Source: Synechococcales cyanobacterium PMM_0002 (GTDB lineage: Bacteria > Cyanobacteriota > Cyanobacteriia > Elainellales > Elainellaceae). Taken from it: DNA of 8,344 bases. Below, piece after piece: positions 1 through 5,867 of this stretch; the stretch's first letter is position 1; every line of letters begins with the position of its first letter. Under the pieces are notes generated by a model, which saw only the letters and a list, made by a program, of their open reading frames with translations, was not told the DNA's origin and searched no databases. The translations under genes were made by a program, and so were the position numbers. Location: assembly GCA_949127925.1 (NCBI GenBank), contig CASBQX010000231.1, positions 1 to 8,344 on the forward strand, given 5' to 3'.

Positions 1-128
1 ATGGTTTGAGCGGCCAAGAAGCGATCGCCTGCTACTACCGTTCCAGCACCCAATACAATCAGCGATAAGTAAAGCAAAGGCTGCTTCATAGCGGATGGGC
101 GAGTATTGTTTTGAGAATCTTTGAGCAT
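1..128 (-). CDS. N-terminus of a membrane-anchored or exported protein, cut by the left edge
   Basis: This is a partial gene on the minus strand that leaves the window at base 1, so only its N-terminus is visible. The frame has two possible ATG starts, at 126-128 and at 87-89, and is closed upstream by TAG at 159-161. The later start gives a short basic end (MKQ) followed at once by a hydrophobic run of about 17 residues (PLLYLSLIVLGAGTVVA) and then GDRF. The earlier start adds a polar segment of 13 residues (MLKDSQNNTRPSA). Either reading suits a signal peptide or an N-terminal membrane anchor. A HIP1 site lies inside the frame, as in many coding regions here. Neither ATG has a clear Shine-Dalgarno site. 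It lies downstream of the kinase on the same strand, behind a structured spacer. I do not recognise the family; the call rests on an open frame and a convincing hydrophobic start. Confidence 0.5.
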   Translation of the reverse strand, partial: MLKDSQNNTRPSAMKQPLLYLSLIVLGAGTVVAGDRFLAAQT

Positions 129-277
129 AGGTACAAGGTCAATGTCCTGAGGGTCTGGCTACATACTGACCCGATTACCTATTGAATGTAGACAATGCAG
201 TTGTCATTTAGGTGTCGGGTCTATCGCGGGTATGTGAATTTTTTGTGCCTCTAAATCAGAAACTAAAATATTAGAGA
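129..277. other. Intergenic spacer with nested hairpin
   Basis: This spacer separates the kinase stop from the next minus-strand gene. It holds the nested inverted repeat at 168-221 and, next to the kinase stop, one copy of a 15-bp tandem duplication (262-288). I found no convincing sigma70 promoter on either strand. Confidence 0.5.
168..221. repeat. Three-tier nested inverted repeat (54 bases)
   Basis: Three perfect complementary arm pairs are nested: GACCCGA (168-174) with TCGGGTC (215-221); ACCTA (177-181) with TAGGT (209-213); and GACAA (191-195) around a TGCAG loop with TTGTC (201-205). Together they give 17 base pairs interrupted by small bulges and one larger internal loop. For transcripts of the minus strand it lies about 57 bases beyond the kinase stop. 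It could act as a 3' stabilising or terminating structure, but no U-run follows on that strand. On the plus strand a run of six T follows only after about 15 bases. The structure is directly visible; its role is inferred. Confidence 0.55.
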
Positions 278-288
278 CTAAAACATTA
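262..288. repeat. 15-bp tandem duplication over the kinase stop codon
   Basis: ACTAAAATATTA (262-273) and ACTAAAACATTA (277-288) match at 11 of 12 bases with a 15-base period. Read on the minus strand, both copies carry TAG in the kinase frame (280-278 and 265-263), so the stop codon is doubled in frame. Confidence 0.7.
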
Positions 289-2314
289 AATCAATACTCA
301 ACTGTTTTAAATCGAGAATGTAGAGGGTGCTGCGATCGCCGACTTGAGCTGTGACCAAGATACCGTGAGTATGAAAGGGCGCGATCGCCGTTACGGGGGC
401 AGGGCAATCTACTCGGCCTACTCGCTGCCCCTGTTCGTCGAGCAATAGCAGCTGCCCTTGAGCATCTGCAACCACATAGCCCCAACAGGTAGACGCCAGC
501 ACATGCGGGATTAGATCTAGTCCTAGGCGAGTAATGCGCAGCGGCATCAGGTCAATCATCACCAGCGCATAGGGGTCATTTTGATCAGTCGCCACCAATC
601 GGTAAGGGATGGCCGTTTCGACAATCTGACCCAGCAGCAGTGGCAGCGTCAATCGAATCAGGCGATCGCCGCGCCGCGTGAACACCTTCAGACTGGTATG
701 GGGCTGGCTCAACCGGGTGGGATCACGACCTGGAGCCTCAACTACACTTGATACTAAAACAACCTGGCGAGCATTTAGCGCAATCAACCGCTGGGGCTGC
801 CAGTCTAGGGTGGGGTGAGTCGATTCTAGATGAGTTAGTTCCAGCGGTTGTGGCGGCAGCCATCCAACACTAGCTGCATGGGGAAGTGGGAAAAAGGTCA
901 ACACACCCGGCTTCCTGTCCGCTGTTAGGGTGGCCGTTGCTAACCAGCGTCCTTTGGCTTCGATGGCCGCAACGCTATTGGTTTGCGAGGTCGCAATCGT
1001 TTGCTCGTAGAATCCAGACTTGCCGTTGGCTGCTGGAGTCAGTAGATATACAGCCCGATTAGCGATCGCAAAACAGCCCTGAGGCCGCACCAACAACTCA
1101 TTAATCTCGCACGGCAGCGTCACAGCAAACTGGGAGCGGGCAGGCTCAACCTCAGCCACAGGAGCCTCTACCACAGGAGGCTCTACCATAGGAGACTCTG
1201 ATGCTGCCGTTAGATAGCGCTGTCGCATGACATGATTACGGCTGGCTACATACACCTCCACTTGTCCAGGGAAGGGCTTGAGGGTGGGCTTGAGAGCCTC
1301 TGGCACCAGAGCCGTAAGGCAAGTACAGGGATCAGCTAAGGACTGCTGAACGTTGGATTGAAAGGGACTCGGTGGGAAATGAGCGATCGGTTGCAGCAGG
1401 GGCTGTCTTAGCAGAGGTTGACCTAGCAGGGGCCGACTTAGCAGAGGTAACTCTGTCCCCGAGAGCGGAGAGGCGATCGCCATTACCTGATCGATTGCCG
1501 CCAGCATAGCCGCCGCCGAATGAAACCGCCGCGCTGCCAATTTTTGCAGTGCCTGGACAATAATCGGTTGCCAGATGGCTGGAATCGACTCCGGCAACTT
1601 GACCGATTGGTTGAGGTGAGCCGACATTAACTCCAGCGGCATGCCCGAAAAAGGTCGGTGTCCGGCCAACAGCTCAAACAGCAAAACCCCCACCGAATAA
1701 ATATCTGAGGCTGGAGAATATTGTCCATAAAACCGTTCGGGAGCCATATAGGCTGGAGATCCGGTGTTTCCTCGATCCGTGGGTAGCTCTGGCAGCTCCT
1801 GGATTAAGCGCGCTATGCCAAAATCAGAAATTTTAGCCGTCCAGCCATAGGCTTGAACGTTGAGTAAAATATTTTCAGGTTTAATATCACAGTGGATAAT
1901 GCCGTGGCTATGGGCATGTTCTAGCCCTGCCAAAATATCAGTCACCAGCTTCAGACTTTGCGGCAGCGCCAGCTTGATCTCATCATCCATCAAACTCCGC
2001 AGCGTTCCTGCCTCGCAATAGTCCATCACCAAACAGCGCCCGGTTGGAGTATGTTCTAAGGCTTTGCAAGTCACAATATTGGGGTGCTGCAAACTCAGCA
2101 AGAATCGCAGTTCTCGCAAAAACTTATGGGTCGAGAACCGCTCTCGCTCTAAATTTTTGAGCGCTACCAATTCTCCAGTTTGCCGATGTATCGCACAAAA
2201 CACCCGACCGAACTGCCCTTGCCCAACCAACCCTAAAAGCCGATATTTCGAGCGACTCGGCTCTTTACCTAGGTGACGGGACGGGGGGATAAGCACGCGC
2301 AAATGGCCAGTCAA
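278..2314 (-). CDS. spkG: Ser/Thr protein kinase, SpkG-like, with repeat-rich linker and C-terminal sensor-like domain
   Basis: This is a Hanks-type Ser/Thr kinase of 678 residues. The kinase domain spans about residues 24-280. It shows a P-loop GQGQFGRV (31-38), ATP-binding Lys53 (VALK), a likely helix-C Glu68, catalytic loop HCDIKPEN (141-148, Asp143), DFG (164-166), APE (191-193) and Asp204. All catalytic residues are present, but Cys replaces Arg before the catalytic Asp, making it a 'non-RD' kinase. A linker with two 5-residue repeat tracts (290-309 and about 372-390) leads to a beta-rich C-terminal region (about 395-678) that may be a WD40-like propeller. I see no transmembrane segment. 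The SpkG call rests on its place at the end of a PAP-type operon, 79 bases after the second V4R gene. In Synechocystis, SpkG is reported to phosphorylate the operon's ferredoxin Fd5. The start is TTG at 2312-2314; GTG at 2294-2296 is an alternative. No ATG precedes Met98, and no clear Shine-Dalgarno site exists. Confidence 0.8.
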   Translation of the reverse strand: MTGHLRVLIPPSRHLGKEPSRSKYRLLGLVGQGQFGRVFCAIHRQTGELVALKNLERERFSTHKFLRELRFLLSLQHPNIVTCKALEHTPTGRCLVMDYCEAGTLRSLMDDEIKLALPQSLKLVTDILAGLEHAHSHGIIHCDIKPENILLNVQAYGWTAKISDFGIARLIQELPELPTDRGNTGSPAYMAPERFYGQYSPASDIYSVGVLLFELLAGHRPFSGMPLELMSAHLNQSVKLPESIPAIWQPIIVQALQKLAARRFHSAAAMLAAIDQVMAIASPLSGTELPLLSRPLLGQPLLRQPLLQPIAHFPPSPFQSNVQQSLADPCTCLTALVPEALKPTLKPFPGQVEVYVASRNHVMRQRYLTAASESPMVEPPVVEAPVAEVEPARSQFAVTLPCEINELLVRPQGCFAIANRAVYLLTPAANGKSGFYEQTIATSQTNSVAAIEAKGRWLATATLTADRKPGVLTFFPLPHAASVGWLPPQPLELTHLESTHPTLDWQPQRLIALNARQVVLVSSVVEAPGRDPTRLSQPHTSLKVFTRRGDRLIRLTLPLLLGQIVETAIPYRLVATDQNDPYALVMIDLMPLRITRLGLDLIPHVLASTCWGYVVADAQGQLLLLDEQGQRVGRVDCPAPVTAIAPFHTHGILVTAQVGDRSTLYILDLKQLSIDLMF
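1146..1200. repeat. 15-bp imperfect tandem repeat in the kinase linker (VEPP/VVEAP type)
   Basis: Units ggagcctctaccaca (1161-1175) and ggaggctctaccata (1176-1190) are followed by a partial unit at 1191-1200 and preceded by a diverged unit at 1146-1160. They encode a Pro/Val/Glu pentapeptide pattern at about kinase residues 372-390. Confidence 0.6.
1388..1447. repeat. 15-bp tandem repeat x4 in the kinase linker (PLLxx pentapeptides)
   Basis: Four 15-base units encode PLLSR, PLLGQ, PLLRQ and PLLQP at kinase residues 290-309, directly after the catalytic domain. The in-frame unit length has let the linker grow without breaking the frame. Confidence 0.75.
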
Positions 2315-2393
2315 AAGAACAGCAAATCGAGGCAGATCACCACAAAAACTTGACCAGCACTTCAGAGTTTAGTGCACTCGTTAGCGCCAAGTC

Positions 2394-3053
2394 TTAGTTT
2401 TCGCCACAGAGCGCTTGCATAATGGCATCGTGAGCCAAGTTAGTCACCATCGTCTCTGCTGGTTCTAACCGTTTGGCCAACCCCAGCACAAAGCGATTAC
2501 AGTCTGCCCCCATGGATTCGCAGGTGGTTTGAATACAGTGCAAATCTTTACCCGTCAGCTGGCTAAAGAAAGCGGCCAAGATGCCAGCTTCCAAATAACA
2601 CACCGGCTGCTCATGCTTGAGCGCCAATCGAGCAAAGACCGAGTTCCAGCCTTTGACCACCAAGAAACCCCGATGCTGATGGCTTTGATCGAGGTCAACT
2701 TTACCCCAGCCATGGGTAATCCAACACTGTTGCAGCGCCTGCATAAATTCGACCATGGCCATATTAGACAGAGGCGTGCCGTAGTAGTCAGTCACTTCTG
2801 CACAAAACCGGGCATAGAAGTTCTTACCCCACCAGCGTCCACAGTTAAACAGCACAAGCCGGGAAGCCTGCCCCGTCTCCTTATCTAACCCACTGTAAAT
2901 CGCTTGAATCAGGGTTTCGGGTAAGGCAATCAGGCGATCGCCCTGGCGATTTTCTAGCAAGCCCATTTCTAAATCACTGCGCACGTAGGCATCAGTGGCG
3001 AAGTAGCTACCGGGAATGCGATCGTTAACGAGTAAGTCAGCAACAGAAATCAT
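2394..3053 (-). CDS. V4R-domain protein, Slr0147-like (PAP operon)
   Basis: This 219-residue protein has a C-terminal V4R (4-vinyl-reductase-type) domain at about residues 128-191. V4R is a small-molecule-binding fold often mis-annotated as bacteriochlorophyll 4-vinyl reductase. The typical pattern is visible: Cys152 and Gly157 (CYLEAG), then Cys173, Cys178-Glu179, Cys185 and Phe188. The N-terminal half shares motifs with the other V4R protein in this cluster: a Cys followed by WG (residues 71-76) and GWGKVD (115-120). The two are therefore paralogues. No membrane segment is seen. Its place between the phycobilisome-domain gene and the kinase matches slr0147 of the Synechocystis photosystem II assembly operon. 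The ATG at 3051-3053 lies 38 bases after the upstream gene, with no recognisable Shine-Dalgarno site. The ligand is unknown; a tetrapyrrole or other cofactor is conceivable but not shown. Confidence 0.85.
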   Translation of the reverse strand: MISVADLLVNDRIPGSYFATDAYVRSDLEMGLLENRQGDRLIALPETLIQAIYSGLDKETGQASRLVLFNCGRWWGKNFYARFCAEVTDYYGTPLSNMAMVEFMQALQQCWITHGWGKVDLDQSHQHRGFLVVKGWNSVFARLALKHEQPVCYLEAGILAAFFSQLTGKDLHCIQTTCESMGADCNRFVLGLAKRLEPAETMVTNLAHDAIMQALCGEN

Positions 3054-3091
3054 GAGGTTAGAAGGAGGAGTGTGGTTAAAGGATGAGGCGA

Positions 3092-3586
3092 TTACCAGCC
3101 TAAGGCAGCAGCGGTTAAGGGCTGATCTTGTGGCAAGAATTCGGCTTGAGCTGCTGCCAGCATTGGGTTAAAAAAGCTGAGCTGTTGAGGGGTGAGAGAC
3201 TGGTTCAGAGCTTGGGTGAGAAGCTCATAGAGGGCAGAGTCAACTGTTTCGCTGTGATAAGCCTTCATGCTTTGCCCCATCCAGGTGTGCAACCGTTCTT
3301 TGACAAAGGCTTCGTTGTTCAGCAACATGCCCATCGCACAGTAACGCATGACCAACAGCGCATTTTTGATGCTGCGCTCTAATGCTTCGGTCGTCTCACC
3401 GGGTAACGTTTTCACCAATTGATCTGCCACCTGCTGCATAATAGTCATCTCCTTGTCTCGCAGAGTGCAGTAGGTCTGCATCCGTTTTGGCAAAGACTCT
3501 ACATATTGAGTGATAACGCCCAATTCTTCGGGGTGAAGGTAGCGATTCTCGGCTTCATTAAAGGCGGATTCGATCTGTGGGTGCAT
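3092..3586 (-). CDS. Phycobilisome-domain (globin-like) protein, Slr0146-like, without the bilin cysteine
   Basis: This 164-residue, mostly helical protein has the length and pattern of an allophycocyanin-type subunit. The segment at about residues 63-95 (ALERSIKNALLVMRYCAMGM) lines up with the allophycocyanin helix that normally reads TCLRDLDYYLRLVTYGIVAG. Aligned this way, the chromophore-binding Cys and its partner Arg-Asp pair are replaced by non-matching residues. The only cysteines are Cys40 and Cys83, neither at the expected site. It therefore probably keeps the fold but binds no bilin in the usual way. It lies third in the PAP-type cluster, 41 bases after the small Ser/Gln-rich gene and 38 bases before the second V4R gene, matching slr0146. 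Start is ATG at 3584-3586; no strong ribosome site is visible. A role in photosystem II or phycobilisome assembly is inferred from context. Confidence 0.75.
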   Translation of the reverse strand: MHPQIESAFNEAENRYLHPEELGVITQYVESLPKRMQTYCTLRDKEMTIMQQVADQLVKTLPGETTEALERSIKNALLVMRYCAMGMLLNNEAFVKERLHTWMGQSMKAYHSETVDSALYELLTQALNQSLTPQQLSFFNPMLAAAQAEFLPQDQPLTAAALGW

Positions 3587-3627
3587 AGCGTGTGGGGATG
3601 AGGTGGGAATAGCGGAGAGGAGCTAGC

Positions 3628-3996
3628 TCAAAATAGGTCTGAGAAGGTGTCTAATGTGAAGCTGTCGGCACCGCTGAGGCCAGCGTCGGGTGAGGCTTGA
3701 ACGGCATGGTGAGCCTGGGCGATCGCCTCACCCTCCCAATTGATTGCGCCAAAAAACTGGCTAACCGAAAGAGTCATACTCAAAGGCGCAGTGCTGCCTG
3801 CAACCGTGTTTTGGCGCAGCTGTTGCACCTCAGGTGGATTATCGTCCCAGTTGAAGCGACTGAAAAATTGTTGGGTACTGAGCTGCAACCAGTCTGAATC
3901 TGAGGATTGAGAAAAGTGAGAGGTCGCAGAGGATTGAAAGGATTGCAAGGATTGAGAGGTTGAACCGTTGGTCGCAAGTGGGGTTCTGACGCTCAT
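3628..3996 (-). CDS. Small Ser/Gln-rich protein with repeated LSxxQFFxxxNW motif, Slr0145-like
   Basis: This 122-residue protein is probably largely disordered. Residues 11-36 are Ser/Gln-rich. Two copies of one short motif stand out: LSTQQFFSRFNW (39-50) and LSVSQFFGAINW (76-87), 37 residues apart, with acidic residues after each Trp. The C-terminus (SFTLDTFSDLF, 112-122) is again aromatic and acidic and may be a degenerate third copy. Such a protein looks like a linear-motif adaptor rather than an enzyme. Its ATG (3994-3996) overlaps the stop of the upstream V4R gene by four bases (ATGA), so translation is likely coupled. A good AGGAGAT site lies inside the end of the upstream gene. Its position matches slr0145 of the PAP operon. 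I assign it by position and do not know its function. Confidence 0.75.
   Translation of the reverse strand: MSVRTPLATNGSTSQSLQSFQSSATSHFSQSSDSDWLQLSTQQFFSRFNWDDNPPEVQQLRQNTVAGSTAPLSMTLSVSQFFGAINWEGEAIAQAHHAVQASPDAGLSGADSFTLDTFSDLF
3931..3957. repeat. 9-bp tandem repeat x3 (SQS/LQS/FQS tripeptides)
   Basis: Units ggattgaaa, ggattgcaa and ggattgaga follow each other directly. They encode a Ser/Gln tripeptide pattern near the N-terminus of the small Slr0145-like protein. Confidence 0.65.
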
Positions 3997-4670
3997 TTCA
4001 AGTTATCTCCTACCCGCAGACGTTTCTCAATATCTCGGGCGGTAGCTCCCTCATTCAACCAAAAAGAAGCGGCATCAATGCGGTCTTGTCCCCCAATTAA
4101 AAACTTACAGTAGGTTTCACCCATTGAGTAACACTGAATTTCAATACAGCTCAGCTGTTTTTTTACCAGTTCTGTAAAAAACCCAGCAAACAGCCCAGCA
4201 TAGAGATAACACACGGGTTTACCGACATCGCCTAACGTCCGAGCCACAGCCGAGTCGAAAATGTTGATGAACATGAACCCTTGTTTGCGATCGCCCATAT
4301 CTACTTCCCAACGCCCCCAGCCTTGAGAGGTAAACGGCCACCACCAGGTTTCTAGCAAAAACATCAGGTTGGCCTGACGCATACTGCGGTCAAACTCTTT
4401 CTCAAACCATTTCTCAAAGAAGAAAGCATCCTTTTGTCCCCATTCGCAGCCAATGGTATACATAATGGCTGCTGACGCATCTCCTACTTCTTCTTCTAGC
4501 CCTTCCACCAATCCAATAATGAAATCTTCAGTTGTCAGCAGGTTTTGGCTACCGTTCCAGTCCAAAATGGTGCCTTTGTCGGCGTCAAACTGAAAGAAAT
4601 CTCGAAATCCATAGTGATTGTGCTTCTTAGGATTTTTTAGTTTGGCGGAAGGAGGAATTGTGCTCACCAT
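3993..4670 (-). CDS. V4R-domain protein, Slr0144-like, first gene of the PAP-type cluster
   Basis: This 225-residue V4R protein has its domain at about residues 130-194, with Cys154 and Gly159 (CYLYAG), Cys175, Cys180, Cys188 and Phe190 in the usual spacing. Upstream are aromatic-rich stretches: CEWGQKDAFFF (75-85), a WWW run (109-111) and GWGRWEVDM (117-125). It matches its paralogue at 2394-3053 in order of motifs, which argues for an old duplication. No signal peptide or membrane segment is seen. It opens the cluster, as slr0144 does in Synechocystis, and overlaps the next gene by four bases. Start is ATG at 4668-4670. The bases just upstream lack a clear Shine-Dalgarno site, as is frequent in cyanobacteria. 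Function is inferred as an assembly or repair factor for photosystem II; the bound ligand, if any, is unknown. Confidence 0.85.
   Translation of the reverse strand: MVSTIPPSAKLKNPKKHNHYGFRDFFQFDADKGTILDWNGSQNLLTTEDFIIGLVEGLEEEVGDASAAIMYTIGCEWGQKDAFFFEKWFEKEFDRSMRQANLMFLLETWWWPFTSQGWGRWEVDMGDRKQGFMFINIFDSAVARTLGDVGKPVCYLYAGLFAGFFTELVKKQLSCIEIQCYSMGETYCKFLIGGQDRIDAASFWLNEGATARDIEKRLRVGDNLK
4005..4011 (-). promoter_or_regulatory. Shine-Dalgarno site (AGGAGAT) for the Slr0145-like gene
   Basis: AGGAGAT lies 8 bases before the ATG at 3994-3996, within the last codons of the upstream V4R gene. With the ATGA overlap it supports coupled translation and fixes the start. Confidence 0.7.
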
Positions 4671-4937
4671 AAGATATTCTCAACAATTCTGAAGGCGGAT
4701 GGGTTAATCAATCAAGAGGACGGCAATCACAGGCTGAGGGCAACCAAGCACCCAACCCTGCTCTGTGGCAGAACTCAGCTCGCATAAACTGCTGGCACTG
4801 AGTTGAGCACCATAGAGACACACTAGATCTGGATTGAACCTTGATTCGATTCAGGTTAATGATCCTGATCTGGATTCTGTATCTAGTTTTCCCGCTGGGT
4901 ACAAGATCTAACGGAAGTAAAAGGAGAGTAATGATTT

Positions 4938-4967
4938 TTGTATATTTTTGTCGGCAGTGACTATAAA
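4938..4967 (+). promoter_or_regulatory. Candidate sigma70-type promoter on the plus strand
   Basis: TTGTAT (4938-4943) and TATAAA (4962-4967) are separated by 18 bases. No protein gene follows on this strand for 1.5 kb, so a functional promoter would make a non-coding or antisense transcript that starts near 4974 and runs into the inverted repeat at 5074-5132. AT-rich intergenic DNA produces such matches by chance, so confidence is low. Confidence 0.35.
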
Positions 4968-5073
4968 ATGGGCACCACTCATTTCTGATGTGATCAGCTT
5001 GATTTAGCTATTCCCACTGCAATATGGCAAAGAAACGACTAGCGGCAAAGCGTTATAAAACTATATAAAATCA

Positions 5074-5132
5074 AAGCCAGATAGGAGAGCGCAGCCGCAA
5101 TAAAACGGCACAGGCGCAGACCCATCTGGCTT
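5074..5132 (-). terminator. Nested inverted repeat; candidate FKBP terminator or structured RNA
   Basis: AAGCCAGAT (5074-5082) pairs perfectly with ATCTGGCTT (5124-5132). Inside, GCGC pairs with GCGC, and GCCG pairs with CGGC around the loop CAATAAAA. On the minus strand it lies about 80 bases beyond the FKBP stop and is followed by TGATTTTAT, which would suit a weak factor-independent terminator. The long, structured loop is unusual for a terminator, so a structured RNA element is an alternative. Confidence 0.45.
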
Positions 5133-5210
5133 AATTGAATTTTAATTTGTAGAAAAATTGGCTTGTTGAGGCTGAACTGCTAGGGTCAAGAACTACTAGC
5201 GCAAAGCAGA

Positions 5211-5822
5211 TCAACTGCCAATTCTGAGCAGCTCCACATCAAACAACAGGGTGGCATTGGCAGGAATCACGCCGCCTGCACCCCGCGCCCCGTAGCCCAA
5301 TTCGGGAGGGATGATCAGCTGACGCTGGCCGCCAACTCGCATGGTGCTCAGCCCTTCGTCCCAACCGCGAATCACCTGACCCGTGCCGATCTTGAACGAG
5401 AAAGGCGAGTTGCGATCGCGTGAACTATCAAACTTAGTGCCGTTTTCTAAGGTTCCGGTGTAGTGAACCACAACCGTTTGCCCAGACTGGGGGGTGGCTC
5501 CCGTGCCCACCTCTACATCAATATATTTCAAGCCCGATTCAGTTTCGGTATATTTCAAACCCGATTCAGCTTCGCTCACGTTGGCATTCTCCTCTGCGGT
5601 ACTGCCGCTAGTATCTGCACTGGCAACCAGGATGGGGGCAGCCAGGATGGGATTCTCTAAAGGGGCTGACATTTCAACTATTGTGGTCATCGCTGCTGGG
5701 GAAGACAGCGACGTGGAAAGGGAAGCGGCGATCGCCGCTTGCCGCGACCCTGTAATTTGTGCCACTACCAGAAATAGGCAACAAGCTACCATGACCCCCA
5801 AACTAATGAGAATTTCCCGCAC
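5211..5822 (-). CDS. Exported or lumenal FKBP-type peptidyl-prolyl cis-trans isomerase
   Basis: This 203-residue protein interconverts cis and trans prolyl bonds in folding proteins. The N-terminus has a hydrophobic segment (about residues 4-22) that acts as a signal peptide or anchor. A low-complexity Ser/Ala/Thr linker follows (about 25-85), then a complete FKBP domain (about 100-202). Active-site residues corresponding to FKBP12 are visible: Tyr121, Phe131, Asp132, Phe141, Val150-Ile151, Trp154 (VIRGWDEG), Tyr177 and Phe194. A 27-base duplication has doubled the ESGLKY segment just before the domain. The start is GTG at 5820-5822, fixed by a perfect AGGAGG five bases upstream and a sigma70-type promoter. 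The protein should act in the periplasm or thylakoid lumen. It sits upstream of the PAP-type cluster on the same strand, but 540 bases away, so co-transcription is uncertain. Confidence 0.92.
   Translation of the reverse strand: MREILISLGVMVACCLFLVVAQITGSRQAAIAASLSTSLSSPAAMTTIVEMSAPLENPILAAPILVASADTSGSTAEENANVSEAESGLKYTETESGLKYIDVEVGTGATPQSGQTVVVHYTGTLENGTKFDSSRDRNSPFSFKIGTGQVIRGWDEGLSTMRVGGQRQLIIPPELGYGARGAGGVIPANATLLFDVELLRIGS
5522..5575. repeat. 27-bp tandem duplication inside the FKBP gene
   Basis: Units 5522-5548 and 5549-5575 are identical at 24 of 27 bases. They encode ESGLKYTET and ESGLKYIDV, a 9-residue in-frame duplication just ahead of the FKBP domain. Confidence 0.85.
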
Positions 5823-5827
5823 AAAAA

Positions 5828-5833
5828 CCTCCT
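5828..5833 (-). promoter_or_regulatory. Shine-Dalgarno site (AGGAGG) for the FKBP gene
   Basis: A perfect AGGAGG stands five bases before the GTG codon at 5820-5822. It decides this non-ATG start and is the strongest ribosome site in the window. Confidence 0.85.
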
Positions 5834-5867
5834 GAACGCCAATAGCGCTAAGCTAACTTTTTCTTAG

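Larger units (their letters stand above)
4671..5210. other. Gene-free region of about 540 bases upstream of the PAP-type cluster
   Basis: No credible protein gene is visible here. The region holds a candidate plus-strand promoter (4938-4967), a nested inverted repeat (5074-5132), and a repeated 10-mer GATCTGGATT (about 4826 and 4867) flanking an imperfect palindrome. The PAP-type operon should be transcribed leftward from here. I could not find a convincing minus-strand promoter, so its start site may use weak or regulated elements, or transcription may enter from the FKBP gene. Confidence 0.6.

Noticed and set aside
2529..2888. Open frame of 119 codons on the plus strand
   Set aside because: It lies wholly opposite the V4R gene at 2394-3053, whose motifs are clear. 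The plus-strand protein has no recognisable pattern.
4931..4960. Nine-codon frame (MIFVYFCRQ) with a good AAGGAG site
   Set aside because: It is too short and overlaps the promoter-like element that would have to lie upstream of it. A leader peptide cannot be excluded but there is no gene after it on this strand.
5024..5068. Basic 14-residue frame MAKKRLAAKRYKTI on the plus strand
   Set aside because: It has no ribosome site and no known family; it is probably chance, though it lies within the possible small RNA.
5044..5073. TATAGT and TATAAC on the minus strand as promoter for the PAP-type cluster
   Set aside because: No acceptable -35 hexamer lies at 16-18 bases from either, and the spot is nearly 400 bases from the first start codon.
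5494..5835. Open frame of 113 codons on the plus strand
   Set aside because: It is antisense to the FKBP gene, which has full active-site residues, a promoter and a strong ribosome site. The plus-strand product looks like low-complexity translation of the reverse strand.
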